The notes under the pieces were generated by a model that saw nothing but the letters and a program-made list of their open reading frames with translations, had not been told where the DNA came from and did not search any database. Made by a program: the position numbers and the translations under genes. DNA of 64,000 nt from Sulfurimicrobium sp964552675 (GTDB lineage Bacteria; Pseudomonadota; Gammaproteobacteria; Burkholderiales; Sulfuricellaceae): the NCBI GenBank assembly GCA_964552675.1, contig CAZKHJ010000009.1, positions 1 to 64,000 on the forward strand, in the 5' to 3' direction. Shown piece by piece: positions 25,186 to 33,877 of the stretch (position 1 is the stretch's first letter; every line of letters starts with the position of its first letter).

Positions 25186-25821
25186 ATGGCTAATCTTATT
25201 CCCAAGGAACAGCAGAGCGCCTACCAGCGCTGGGAGCTGGATACACTGGACGAGTCTCATGCGGCGAGTGCCGTGACGCTGCCCACTGCGGAGGCGATCG
25301 AACAGATTCAGCGGCAGGCGCATCAGGAAGGTTATCAGGAAGGCCTGCTGCAGGGCCGGGAACAGGGGTATCGCGAAGGCCGGGAAGCGGCGCAGCTGGA
25401 AGCGCAGCGCCTGAACCAGTTGCTGAACCAGGTGAATGAATCTCTGCAGCATCTCGATCAGGACATGGCGCAGCAGATGCTGGCGCTTGCCCTCGGTCTC
25501 TCCCGCCAAATGTTGCGTCAAGCCCTGCTGGTGCGCCCGGAGCTGGTGCTGCCGGTGGTGCAGGAAGCCATCAACAGCCTGCCCCAGGCCAGTCAGCACC
25601 CCCAGCTGATTTTGCATCCGCAGGACGCCGCGCTGGTGCGTTCCTGTCTGGAGGCGGATCTTGCCCATGGCCACTGGCGCGTGGTCGAGGATAGTCAGAT
25701 CACCCCCGGGGGGTGTCGTCTGGAAACTGCCCAGAGCGAGCTGGATGCCACGCTGGAAAGCCGCTGGCGGCGGGTGCTGGAAGCGCTGGGGCAAAGCGGA
25801 GACTGGCTCGAACCGAAATGA
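25186..25821 (+). CDS. fliH: Flagellar assembly protein FliH
   Basis: The 211-residue protein has the GxxxG-like register of FliH (QEGYQEGLLQGREQGYREGR), which forms the coiled-coil stalk, and a C-terminal FliI-binding domain with HPQDAALVR and VVEDSQITPGGCRLET. FliH holds the ATPase FliI and links it to FliN. It resembles the b/delta stalk of F-type ATPases. A 50-bp gap follows fliG. Its stop overlaps the fliI start. Confidence 0.92.
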   Translation: MANLIPKEQQSAYQRWELDTLDESHAASAVTLPTAEAIEQIQRQAHQEGYQEGLLQGREQGYREGREAAQLEAQRLNQLLNQVNESLQHLDQDMAQQMLALALGLSRQMLRQALLVRPELVLPVVQEAINSLPQASQHPQLILHPQDAALVRSCLEADLAHGHWRVVEDSQITPGGCRLETAQSELDATLESRWRRVLEALGQSGDWLEPK

Positions 25822-27215
25822 ATCTGACCCTGAATTGGCAAAACTATTTGCAGGGTTGCCAGGAAGCGGCGGAAATGGTCACGCCCTGGACCGTGACAGG
25901 GCGCCTGACAAGGGTGACCGGCCTGGTGATGGAAGCGGTTGGGCTCCGTCTGGCGGTGGGCAGCAGCTGTATTGTGTCTCTTCCTGATGGCCATAATGTC
26001 GAGGCCGAGGTGGTGGGTTTTTCGGGTGACCGTCTGCTGCTGATGCCGTCCACCGATGTTTACGGCCTGTCGCCGGGGGCCAGGGTGACGCCAGTGGTCG
26101 GGAGTGTGTTGCCTGTGCAGCGCTCGGGCAGTGGCGCAGTGCCGCATCGTCGTGCCGAGGATCGCGCCAAGCAGGTGGCGGTCGGAGACTGTCTGCTGGG
26201 GCGGGTGGTCGATGGCGCGGGGCGGCCACTCGATGGCCTGGGGCCGCTGCAAACCGATCATGCCGTGCCCTTGCAAAGCCGGCCCATCAATCCCCTGGCG
26301 CGTGCACCGATACGCCATGTGCTCGATGTCGGCGTGCGCGCCATCAATTCCCTGCTTACGGTGGGGCGTGGGCAGCGCATGGGGCTGTTCGCCGGCAGTG
26401 GTATCGGCAAAAGCGTGCTGCTGGGGATGATGGCGCGTTATACCAGCGCCGATGTGATCGTAGTCGGGCTGATCGGTGAGCGCGGCCGCGAGGTCAAGGA
26501 ATTCATCGAAAACATCCTGGGCGCCGAAGGCCTGGCGCGCTCCGTGGTGGTGGCTGCGCCTGCCGATTCGCCGCCGCTGTTGCGCCTGCATGGGGCAGCG
26601 TATGCCACGGCAATCGCGGAATATTTTCGCGATCAGGGCAAACAGGTGCTGTTGATCATGGATTCCCTTACCCGCTATGCCATGGCGCAGCGCGAAATCG
26701 CCCTGGCGATCGGTGAGCCGCCCGCTACCAAGGGTTACCCCCCCTCGGTATTCGCCAAGCTGCCGCAACTGGTGGAACGTGCCGGCAATGGCCGGGATGA
26801 GGGGGGTTCCATCACTGCCTTCTATACCGTGCTGACCGAAGGAGACGACCAGCAGGACCCCATTGCCGACAGCGCACGTGCCATTCTCGATGGCCACGTG
26901 GTACTGTCGCGTGCCCTGGCGGACCAGGGGCATTACCCTGCCATCGACATTGAAGCTTCGATCAGCCGCGCCATGACGGAACTGATCAGCCCGCAGCAAC
27001 TGGAGCTGGTGCGGCGTTTCAAGCTGCTGTATTCCCGTTACCACCGCAGCCGCGACCTGATCAGCGTGGGTGCCTACGTCAAGGGGGGTGATCCGCTGCT
27101 GGATGAGGCGATTGCAATGTATCCCCGCCTGGAGGCCTTTCTGCAGCAGGGCATGAGGCAGCGGGTCGGTGCGGAGGAAAGCGTGACGCAACTGGCGCAG
27201 CTGTTTAATCAATGA
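25818..27215 (+). CDS. fliI: Flagellum-specific ATPase FliI
   Basis: The 465-residue enzyme is homologous to F1 beta. Walker A is GLFAGSGIGKSVLL, followed by LIGERGREVKEFI, Walker B VLLIMDSLTRYAMAQRE and the catalytic GYPPSVFAKLPQLVERAG. It energises unfolding and delivery of export substrates at the flagellar type III gate. The ATG at 25818 overlaps the fliH stop (ATGA), and a longer upstream frame inside fliH is rejected. FliI is distinguished from non-flagellar type III ATPases by its place between fliH and fliJ. Confidence 0.96.
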   Translation: MNLTLNWQNYLQGCQEAAEMVTPWTVTGRLTRVTGLVMEAVGLRLAVGSSCIVSLPDGHNVEAEVVGFSGDRLLLMPSTDVYGLSPGARVTPVVGSVLPVQRSGSGAVPHRRAEDRAKQVAVGDCLLGRVVDGAGRPLDGLGPLQTDHAVPLQSRPINPLARAPIRHVLDVGVRAINSLLTVGRGQRMGLFAGSGIGKSVLLGMMARYTSADVIVVGLIGERGREVKEFIENILGAEGLARSVVVAAPADSPPLLRLHGAAYATAIAEYFRDQGKQVLLIMDSLTRYAMAQREIALAIGEPPATKGYPPSVFAKLPQLVERAGNGRDEGGSITAFYTVLTEGDDQQDPIADSARAILDGHVVLSRALADQGHYPAIDIEASISRAMTELISPQQLELVRRFKLLYSRYHRSRDLISVGAYVKGGDPLLDEAIAMYPRLEAFLQQGMRQRVGAEESVTQLAQLFNQ

Positions 27216-27232
27216 GCTGCGGATGAACCGCC

Positions 27233-27685
27233 ATGGCACGTAAGTTTCCGCTGCAAACCTTGCTTGATCTGGCTCAGGATCATGCCGATGCTGCGGCAAA
27301 AAATCTGCAGGCGCTGAAGGTGCGCTGGCATGAGGCAGAAGAAAAACTCCGTCAATTGCTGGCTTACCGCGAGAGCTACCGGGAGCGCTTGCGTGATTCG
27401 GCGGGCAGCGGCACTTCGGCCACCGCCTTGCGGGATTTTCAGTTATTCATGATCAAGCTGGATACGGCGATCAGATTGCAGCAGGACGAAGTGGCACGCT
27501 GTCAGGCACGCTGGAATGCGGGGCAGCAGGAATGGCTGCGGCAACGTGGCAAGCTCAAGGCTTACGATACCTTGTCGGCGCGCCACAAGCGCGCGGAGGA
27601 AAAGCGGGATGAGCGCGTAGAGCAGAAAGAGCTGGATGAATTCGCCAATAAACAGAGCCAAAGACGCCAGGGTGAGGATGAGTGA
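27233..27685 (+). CDS. fliJ: Flagellar export chaperone FliJ
   Basis: The 150-residue, charged, almost entirely coiled-coil protein starts with FPLQTLLDLAQDHADAAAKN and ends with a Lys/Glu/Arg-rich helix. FliJ is the gamma-like rod in the FliI ring and escorts chaperones to FlhA. It is 17 bases after fliI. Sequence conservation in this family is low, so position carries much of the call. Confidence 0.9.
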   Translation: MARKFPLQTLLDLAQDHADAAAKNLQALKVRWHEAEEKLRQLLAYRESYRERLRDSAGSGTSATALRDFQLFMIKLDTAIRLQQDEVARCQARWNAGQQEWLRQRGKLKAYDTLSARHKRAEEKRDERVEQKELDEFANKQSQRRQGEDE

Positions 27686-27750
27686 GCGTCGTGGCATGTA
27701 TGTTGCTTGATGGCCTTTGAGCGGATATTGGGTCGATAAAGAGGTTAAAC

Positions 27751-29073
27751 ATGCAAACCATGATAGTTGCGGGTGGAATGCCCGCTGGCCTCATGCCGGG
27801 TGTGGGTGCCGAGGGTGATGCGGCAGCGGCTGCAGGGGTGGATTTTGCTGCCCTGCTGATGGCCCAGATACAGGGGCAGGGGGGTGCCAGCCTCGCATTG
27901 CCGCTTGCCGCGCCAGATGCCCAGGAGGAATTGACGCTGCCGATGGATGGCGTGGCTCGGGATGCCAAGACTGAAATTTCGCAGGATTTGTTTGCTCAGG
28001 TGATTGTTGATCCCTTGCAGCAGGGAATGGCGGTGCCTGTTGCAGATGTCTCTCTTGCTGCCGGCAATAGTGTGGCGAAGGATACCCGGACCGAGATTTC
28101 CCGGGAACGGCCAGTCGAGATTGTGGTGGATCCGGTCCAGCAAGGCATTGTTCCGGTTGTGCCCTTTTCTCCCCCGGGTGTGGCGCAGCCTGAAGCTGTG
28201 GTCGATGTCGCGGGCAAACTTTCTGTTTCGCCGCCTGGGATCAAGGCGGTGGAGGGAAAACGTGCGGTTTCTCTCCCCGGCGCAGACGCAGTGGCTGTGG
28301 ATGAGGGGCGGCCTGTTGTGCTTTCTGGTGTGCCGGCCCAGCCAAAATTGAATGTTTCGTCACCCATGCAGGCGAAGACGGCAGAATTTGCCGTTGATGG
28401 CAAAATTTTGCCGTCAGATGCGGGAGTTAAAGCCGCTGATGGGGGGCTGAAGCAGCTGCCGGCCGAGACGTTTCATCTGTCCGGGGCGGTTTCAGGAGAA
28501 ACGCCTGCCGCGACCTTGAAATCATTTTCTCCCGAGGCATCTCGCTTGCCTGATGCCACGACGCCGTCCGCCGTGCCTGTGATGTTGCCGTCAAATCAGA
28601 TGGTTGCCGATGCCAAGGGCAACACGACGGCCATGGTGCCGGTTCCCGTGGGCAATGCTGGCTGGGATGATGCGCTGGGGCAGAAAGTGGTCTGGATGGC
28701 TGGGCAGCAACAGCAGGTGGCAGAGTTGCACCTTAATCCACCCCACCTGGGGCCCATGGAAGTGCGACTGAGTATCAGCAATGATCAGGTTTCCGCACTT
28801 TTTGTCTCGCATCAGCCTGCAGTGAGGGAGGCAATCGAGGCGGCAATGCCGCGGTTGCGTGAAATCCTTGCCGACAGTGGCATGATGCTGGGCAATGCCA
28901 CAGTGAGTTCGGACTCCCTGCCACGGCAACAGCAGCCTTCCGGTGGGGAGGGGCAATCCGGCATGATCTCGCGCCCTGATACCACATTCCTGGAAAATTC
29001 ACCTGCGCCACTTGCTCGAGGTGTCCTGTCATTGCGCAGTGATGGGCGCGGCATGGTCGATCTTTTTGCCTGA
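27751..29073 (+). CDS. fliK: Flagellar hook-length control protein FliK
   Basis: The 440-residue protein has a poorly conserved, disordered N-terminal two-thirds and a C-terminal Flg_hook domain (VAELHLNPPHLGPMEVRLSI, then VREAIEAAMPRLREIL). FliK is the secreted ruler that switches export from hook to filament. Residues about 68-105 and 108-145 are an internal duplication, each with TEIS followed by VDPLQQG or VDPVQQG. It ends the first flagellar gene group. The ATG at 27751 lacks a strong ribosome site but gives the expected N-terminus. Confidence 0.92.
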   Translation: MQTMIVAGGMPAGLMPGVGAEGDAAAAAGVDFAALLMAQIQGQGGASLALPLAAPDAQEELTLPMDGVARDAKTEISQDLFAQVIVDPLQQGMAVPVADVSLAAGNSVAKDTRTEISRERPVEIVVDPVQQGIVPVVPFSPPGVAQPEAVVDVAGKLSVSPPGIKAVEGKRAVSLPGADAVAVDEGRPVVLSGVPAQPKLNVSSPMQAKTAEFAVDGKILPSDAGVKAADGGLKQLPAETFHLSGAVSGETPAATLKSFSPEASRLPDATTPSAVPVMLPSNQMVADAKGNTTAMVPVPVGNAGWDDALGQKVVWMAGQQQQVAELHLNPPHLGPMEVRLSISNDQVSALFVSHQPAVREAIEAAMPRLREILADSGMMLGNATVSSDSLPRQQQPSGGEGQSGMISRPDTTFLENSPAPLARGVLSLRSDGRGMVDLFA

Positions 29074-29456
29074 GCGGATCTTTAGCCGTCTGCCAGCTTC
29101 TTGTATATCCGTTGCTTTTTTACAACATGATTGAGCCGGGAAAAGTGGTTTCCTGGGCCCGTGTTGCCTGACTTTTCCCCAAAATTGCTCTTTTCCCGCC
29201 CGTTTTATTTGTGTAATGCATTGATAACAATAAATTAATATTGGTTTCTGATGGTCTCTGCAGATCACGGATATTGTGTTTCTCTACCGGCTGGCCAACT
29301 ACTGCTTGTGATCAGTCATCTTCCTGCAGTTGTTAAAACACATAAATTATCAGTCGAAACCACTTGTTTTTTATATTATTTCAGTTTATAAGTTCGACCA
29401 AAGATGGAAAATCCCGCTTAGGTTGAGCAGGGTTGAACAGAAGGACGAGGGGCGTT
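29074..29456. other. 383-bp AT-rich gap inside the flagellar cluster
   Basis: No coding region was recognised. It holds a 9-bp inverted repeat GGGAAAAGT (29138-29146)/ACTTTTCCC (29171-29179) with a 24-base spacer and no T-tract, so it is a weak terminator candidate. It also holds AT-rich runs at 29215-29250 and 29340-29395 and a candidate promoter at 29364-29392. It separates fliEFGHIJK from fliLMNOPQR and so probably marks two transcription units. Confidence 0.6.
29364..29392 (+). promoter_or_regulatory. Candidate sigma-70 promoter for fliL-R
   Basis: TTGTTT (29364-29369) and TATAAG (29387-29392) are spaced by 17 bases, 64 bases before the fliL ATG. The -10 box matches consensus at five of six positions and the -35 at three. 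The very AT-rich context raises the chance of a random match. Confidence 0.4.
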
Positions 29457-29969
29457 ATGGCTAAGGACAAGGGAAAACCAGCTGACGAGGCGGTCGAGGG
29501 CGGCGAGGATGCGCCGAAAAAAGGCAAAAAAGGCAAGCTGCTGATCATTATCGCTGCCGTGGTGTTGCTGGCGGGTGGCGGCGGTGCAGCATGGTATTTC
29601 CTCCATGCCAAGAAAGCCAGTCATGAAGAGGCTGTCAAGCACGAAGAGCCGGCGAAGCCTCCGGTATTCGTCAAGCTCGAAGCTTTTACCGTCAATCTTG
29701 CTGCGGACGGCGAAGAGCATTTTCTGCAGACGGAAATCGAGCTGAAAGTGGCCGATGCCAAGGTTACCGAGAAAATCAAGGCGCATATGCCCGAAATCCG
29801 CAATAACGTTTTGCTGTTGCTGTCGAGCAAGACGGCCGGCGCGCTGTCGCCCATGGAGGGCAAGCAGAAGCTGAGCGGTGAAATCCAGGGGCAGATCAAT
29901 AAAGTATTGCATGCTACGGACGAAGATGGAGTATCTGGGGTATTTTTCACATCGTTCGTAATTCAGTAG
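29457..29969 (+). CDS. fliL: Flagellar basal body-associated protein FliL
   Basis: The 170-residue protein has a Lys-rich cytoplasmic tail, one membrane helix at about 33-53 (LLIIIAAVVLLAGGGGAAWYF) and a periplasmic FliL domain (KLEAFTVNLA, ends GVFFTSFVIQ). FliL rings surround stators and increase torque. I choose the ATG at 29457 (MAKDKGKP) behind GGACGAGGGGC, not the ATG eight codons earlier. Confidence 0.94.
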   Translation: MAKDKGKPADEAVEGGEDAPKKGKKGKLLIIIAAVVLLAGGGGAAWYFLHAKKASHEEAVKHEEPAKPPVFVKLEAFTVNLAADGEEHFLQTEIELKVADAKVTEKIKAHMPEIRNNVLLLLSSKTAGALSPMEGKQKLSGEIQGQINKVLHATDEDGVSGVFFTSFVIQ

Positions 29970-30002
29970 CGGGCAGGTCTTAGTTCACCGGAACATTGGG
30001 AT

Positions 30003-31004
30003 ATGGCTGACGATATACTCTCACAGGACGAAGTCGACGCGCTGCTCAAGGGCGTCACTGGCGAGGCCGAGGAGGAGGTCCGGGAAGAGGACGTTTCCGG
30101 CGTCCGTCCCTACAATATCGGCAAGCAGGAACGCATCGTGCGCGGGCGCATGCCCGGCCTGGAGCTTATCAACGAGCGTTTTGCCCGGCTGTTCCGCATC
30201 GGCCTGTTCAATTTTATCCGGCGCAGCGCGGAAATTTCCGTCGGGCCGGTGCGGGTAATGAAATACAGCGAATTTATCCGCAATCTGGTGGTGCCCACCA
30301 ATCTGAATCTGGTTCACATGAAGCCCTTGCGTGGCACGGGGCTGTTCATTTTCGATCCCAATCTGGTGTTTCTGGTAGTGGATAACCTGTTTGGCGGTGA
30401 CGGGCGCTTCCACATGAGGGTGGAAGGCCGGGATTTTACGCCTACCGAGCAGCGCATCATCCAGAACATGCTCAACGTGGTGTTCGAGGAAATGCAGAAG
30501 TGCTGGCATCCGATCCACCCGATCGAATTCGAGTATGTCCGCTCGGAAATGAATACCCAGTTTGCCAACATCGCGACCCCGAGCGAGGTGGTGGTGGTGA
30601 CGACCTTCAACATCGAGCTGGGTTCGGGCGGTGGTGACTTTCACGTGTGTTTGCCCTATGCTATGATCGAACCGATCAGGGACCTGCTTTACAGCAGCAT
30701 GCAGGGCGAGCGCCTGGAAGTCGATGAGCGCTGGACCAAGTTGCTGACCAAGCAGATACAGGTGGCGGAAGTCAATCTGGTTGCAACGCTGGGCGAGGCG
30801 CCCGTCACGCTGGAGCAGATCCTGAACATGCAGGTGGGGGACGTGATCTCCCTGGATATTCCCGAAGCGATTGTGGCCGAAGTGGATGGTGTGCCGGTGC
30901 TGGAATGCAAATACGGTGTGCTGAATGGCCAGTATGCCCTGAAAGTGAACAAAATCCTGACCGTATCCGAATCCGAACCTTCCCCGGAGAGTCGCAATGG
31001 CTGA
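30003..31004 (+). CDS. fliM: Flagellar motor switch protein FliM
   Basis: The 333-residue protein starts with the CheY-P-binding peptide DILSQDEVDALLKG, has the middle CheC-like domain (MKPLRGTGLFIFDPNLVF, VDNLFGGDGR) and ends with a SpoA domain (MQVGDVISLDIPEAIVAEVD) that pairs with FliN. It relays CheY-P to FliG. It overlaps fliN by eight bases. A 15-base motif upstream of it recurs before fliF. Confidence 0.96.
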   Translation: MADDILSQDEVDALLKGVTGEAEEEVREEDVSGVRPYNIGKQERIVRGRMPGLELINERFARLFRIGLFNFIRRSAEISVGPVRVMKYSEFIRNLVVPTNLNLVHMKPLRGTGLFIFDPNLVFLVVDNLFGGDGRFHMRVEGRDFTPTEQRIIQNMLNVVFEEMQKCWHPIHPIEFEYVRSEMNTQFANIATPSEVVVVTTFNIELGSGGGDFHVCLPYAMIEPIRDLLYSSMQGERLEVDERWTKLLTKQIQVAEVNLVATLGEAPVTLEQILNMQVGDVISLDIPEAIVAEVDGVPVLECKYGVLNGQYALKVNKILTVSESEPSPESRNG

Positions 31005-31473
31005 AGAAGAAGGCCAGGTAAGCGCCGACGACTGGGCTGCCGCAATGTCCGAGCAGGGCGAGTCGTCGACAGCCTCTGCCGAAGACGACTGGGCCGCCGC
31101 GATGGCCGAGCAGGGCGAGGCCGAGGCCAGTGTGGCAAGCGCACAGCCCCAGCCGGTGAGTGCGCCGGTTTTCGAGCAGTTCTCGGCCAGCTCCGGTCAG
31201 TCCGGCATGATGAACAATCTCGACATGATTCTGGATATCCCGGTCAGTCTGACGGTTGAACTGGGACGCACCAAAATTGCTATCCGCAGCCTGCTCCAGC
31301 TTGCCCAGGGCTCGGTAGTGGAGTTGGATGGCCTGGCTGGCGAACCGATGAACGTGCTGGTCAACGGCTGCCTGATTGCCCAGGGCGAGGTCGTGGTGGT
31401 CAATGACAAGTTCGGCATTCGCCTGACCGATATTATTTCCCCTGCGGAACGCATTCGTAAGCTCAATCGATGA
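30997..31473 (+). CDS. fliN: Flagellar motor switch protein FliN with duplicated N-terminal motif
   Basis: The 158-residue protein has a C-terminal SpoA domain (MILDIPVSLTVELGRTKIAI, GEVVVVNDKFGIRLTDII) that forms the base of the C-ring and binds FliH. The N-terminal extension contains DDWAAAMSEQGE (about 10-21) and DDWAAAMAEQGE (about 29-40), a tandem duplication of a motif usually present once. The start overlaps fliM and the stop overlaps fliO (ATGA). Confidence 0.95.
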   Translation: MAEEEGQVSADDWAAAMSEQGESSTASAEDDWAAAMAEQGEAEASVASAQPQPVSAPVFEQFSASSGQSGMMNNLDMILDIPVSLTVELGRTKIAIRSLLQLAQGSVVELDGLAGEPMNVLVNGCLIAQGEVVVVNDKFGIRLTDIISPAERIRKLNR

Positions 31474-31988
31474 GTTTTCCCTCCGGCTACAACTCCCGAG
31501 GACAAGCCCCTGGCTGTGGCAATCGAGGGCCAGCGCGGGTATGGCTTATTACCTTCCTGGCGCCCCTGTTTTTCTTCCTGGCAGATGTCGCATTGGCTGC
31601 CACCGGGCAATCCCCCGCGCCGCTTCCTGCCTCGCCTGTTTCCATCGGTGGCGTGTTACAGGTCTTGTTTGGCCTGGTTGTCGTGCTGGCCACGGTGGCG
31701 GGCGCAGCCTGGATACTGAAGCGGCTGGCGCCGGGCCAGGTATCGGCTGGGGGCGCCATCAAACTGATTGGTGGTATTGCCGTCGGCCCCAAGGAGCGGG
31801 TGGTGGTGGTGGAAATAGGTGAAACCTGGCTGGTGGTGGGAGTTGCCCCGGGCCAGGTGAGCGCGTTGCACAACATGCCTCGGGTTGAAGCTTTTCAGGG
31901 CGTGGCGCCATCCGGTCATGCCGACCAGCGTTTTGCCGTCTGGCTCAAGGACATCATGAACCGGCGTGGCGCGGGGGCGGGAAGGTAG
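31470..31988 (+). CDS. fliO: Flagellar biosynthetic protein FliO
   Basis: This 172-residue membrane protein has two hydrophobic segments: about 24-44 (a signal-like VWLITFLAPLFFFLADVALA) and about 57-82 (GGVLQVLFGLVVVLATVAGA). The cytoplasmic FliO domain follows (LKRLAPG, GPKERVVVVEIGETWLVVGV). FliO helps assemble the FliP ring. It sits between fliN and fliP, with four-base overlap to fliN. The long N-terminus makes a later start possible. Confidence 0.9.
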   Translation: MSFPSGYNSRGQAPGCGNRGPARVWLITFLAPLFFFLADVALAATGQSPAPLPASPVSIGGVLQVLFGLVVVLATVAGAAWILKRLAPGQVSAGGAIKLIGGIAVGPKERVVVVEIGETWLVVGVAPGQVSALHNMPRVEAFQGVAPSGHADQRFAVWLKDIMNRRGAGAGR

Positions 31989-31991
31989 GGC

Positions 31992-32759
31992 ATGGGATAT
32001 CGCTGTGGCCTGCGCAAACTGTTTGTTGCCGCAGGGTGCTTGATTCCGTTGCTGTTGCCGCATCTGGCGCTGGCTGCCGATGCCGGCTTCCCGGCGCTTA
32101 CCAGTACCCCTGCGCCTGGTGGCGGCCAGACCTATTCCCTCAGTATCCAGACCCTGCTGTTCCTCACCGCGCTGACTTTCCTGCCCGCGATCCTGCTCAT
32201 GATGACGGCATTCACCCGCATCGTTATCGTGCTCTCGCTATTGCGTCAGGCCATGGGAACCATGCAGTCGCCGCCTAATCAGGTTGTGGTGGGAATGTCG
32301 CTGTTTCTGACGTTCTTTGTCATGGCGCCGGTTTTCGACAAAATTTATACGGAAGCCTACCTTCCCTATGATCAAAAGAAGATCGAACTCACCACGGCGC
32401 TGGAGAAAGGTGCGGAGCCGCTCAAGACCTTCATGTTGCGTCAGACGCGCCAGGAAGATCTGGCACTGTTCGTGAAACTCTCCAACAGCAAGCCATTAAG
32501 CGGGCCGGAGGCCGTACCCCTGAAAGTCCTGGTTCCTGCCTACGTTACCAGCGAGCTCAAAACCGCCTTTCAGATCGGCTTCCTGGTGTTCATCCCGTTT
32601 CTCATCATTGACATGGTGGTGGCGAGTGTCCTGATGTCGATGGGTATGATGATGCTGTCGCCGGTGATGATTTCCCTTCCCTTCAAGCTGATGCTGTTCG
32701 TGCTGGTCGATGGCTGGGCGCTCATCATGGCTTCGCTGGTGCAGAGCTTCTACCTATGA
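31992..32759 (+). CDS. fliP: Flagellar export gate protein FliP
   Basis: The 255-residue protein has a cleavable-looking signal peptide (to about LALAADAG), then four hydrophobic helices with MTAFTRIVIVLSLLRQAMG, the Q-rich MQSPPNQVVVGMSLFLTFF, PLKVLVPAYVTSELKTAF and SMGMMMLSPVMISLPFKLML. FliP forms the pentameric core of the type III export gate with FliQ and FliR. It overlaps fliQ by four bases. Confidence 0.97.
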   Translation: MGYRCGLRKLFVAAGCLIPLLLPHLALAADAGFPALTSTPAPGGGQTYSLSIQTLLFLTALTFLPAILLMMTAFTRIVIVLSLLRQAMGTMQSPPNQVVVGMSLFLTFFVMAPVFDKIYTEAYLPYDQKKIELTTALEKGAEPLKTFMLRQTRQEDLALFVKLSNSKPLSGPEAVPLKVLVPAYVTSELKTAFQIGFLVFIPFLIIDMVVASVLMSMGMMMLSPVMISLPFKLMLFVLVDGWALIMASLVQSFYL

Positions 32760-33025
32760 CGCCGGAAACTGTCATGACCATTGGTCGTCAGGCGCTCGAA
32801 CTGACGATTGTTGTCTCGGCGCCGATATTGCTGGCTGCGCTGGTGACCGGCCTGCTGGTGAGTATTTTCCAGGCAGCGACCCAGATCAATGAAATGACGC
32901 TTTCCTTCATTCCCAAGCTGCTGGTGATGTTTCTGGTGATGATCCTGGCTGGCCCATGGATGCTCAGCATGATGGTTGATTACATGCGCCAGCTTTTTAC
33001 CAGTATTCCCGGCATTATCAGTTAG
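32756..33025 (+). CDS. fliQ: Flagellar export gate protein FliQ
   Basis: This 89-residue protein has two membrane helices (LELTIVVSAPILLAALVTGL; LLVMFLVMILAGPWMLSMMV) and the family motif FQAATQINEMTLSFIPK between them. It is the expected length for FliQ, the small gate subunit. It begins inside the fliP stop and precedes fliR by 12 bases. Confidence 0.96.
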   Translation: MTPETVMTIGRQALELTIVVSAPILLAALVTGLLVSIFQAATQINEMTLSFIPKLLVMFLVMILAGPWMLSMMVDYMRQLFTSIPGIIS

Positions 33026-33037
33026 CGTTGTCTGGGC

Positions 33038-33823
33038 ATGCTGACTGTCACCTACGCCCAACTCAGCGCCTGGCTGACAGCTTTTCTCTGGCCCTTGTTC
33101 CGCATTGGCGCGCTGATCGCCAGTTCCCCCATCCTGGGTAACCCGGCTTTCCCGCCGCGTGCCAAAATCGGCCTGGCAGTGGCGATTACCCTGGTCATTG
33201 CGCCCACATTGGGCTCCCTGCCGCAGGTGGAGCCGGGTTCGGCAGCTGGTTTGCTGACCCTGGCGCAACAGGTAGTGATCGGCGTGGCGATGGGATTGGC
33301 GATGCGGATCGTTTTTGTCGCGGTGGAAATGGCGGGCAATATTATCGCCTTGCAAATGGGTCTGGGCTTCGCCACTTTTTTCGATCCGGTGAATTCGGCC
33401 CAGGTGCCAGTGGTGGGGCAGTTTCTGGGCCTGCTGTTTACACTGGTGTTTCTGGCGCTGAACGGCCACTTGCTGATGATTGAAGTGCTGGCGGACAGTT
33501 TTCGAATTTTCCCCATCACTGCCCAACCGGCCTCTGCGCTGGGCTGGAAAACCCTGGCGGACTGGGGAGGGGAGATTTTTCGTGCCGGCCTGCTCCTGTC
33601 TTTGCCCATGGTCGCGGCACTGCTGATCGCCAATATCTCCATCGGCATCATGACCCGGGCTGCGCCGCAACTGAATATCTTTGCCGTGGGCTTCCCGATC
33701 ACGCTGGCTGCGGGTTTCATGGTGCTGTTCGTGACCCTGCCCTATATGGTGCCACTGTTCGAACGCATGGCGCATGAGGGTTTGCGCATGATGCTCCAGG
33801 TGATTCATGCATTGCGTGCATAG
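33038..33823 (+). CDS. fliR: Flagellar export gate protein FliR
   Basis: The 261-residue protein has about six membrane helices. It shows the family motifs FRIGALIASSPILGNPAFPPR and LGFATFFDPVNSAQVPVVGQ, and NIFAVGFPITLAAGF near the end. FliR caps the FliP5Q4R1 export gate. It is the last flagellar gene in the window. flhB and flhA, which often follow, are not here. Confidence 0.96.
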   Translation: MLTVTYAQLSAWLTAFLWPLFRIGALIASSPILGNPAFPPRAKIGLAVAITLVIAPTLGSLPQVEPGSAAGLLTLAQQVVIGVAMGLAMRIVFVAVEMAGNIIALQMGLGFATFFDPVNSAQVPVVGQFLGLLFTLVFLALNGHLLMIEVLADSFRIFPITAQPASALGWKTLADWGGEIFRAGLLLSLPMVAALLIANISIGIMTRAAPQLNIFAVGFPITLAAGFMVLFVTLPYMVPLFERMAHEGLRMMLQVIHALRA

Positions 33824-33877
33824 TGCCGCTTTATTTTTCCGGTTAGGGGCCGATATATCACTTGAAGGAGGTGTGCC

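Noticed and set aside
22088..33823. Non-flagellar type III secretion system
   Set aside because: fliE, fliK, fliL, FliG and FliM are flagellum-specific, and chemotaxis genes flank the cluster.
33824..33877. Cobalamin riboswitch before the class II ribonucleotide reductase unit
   Set aside because: The gap is only 54 bases and contains no B12-box-like structure; it holds a plain ribosome site.
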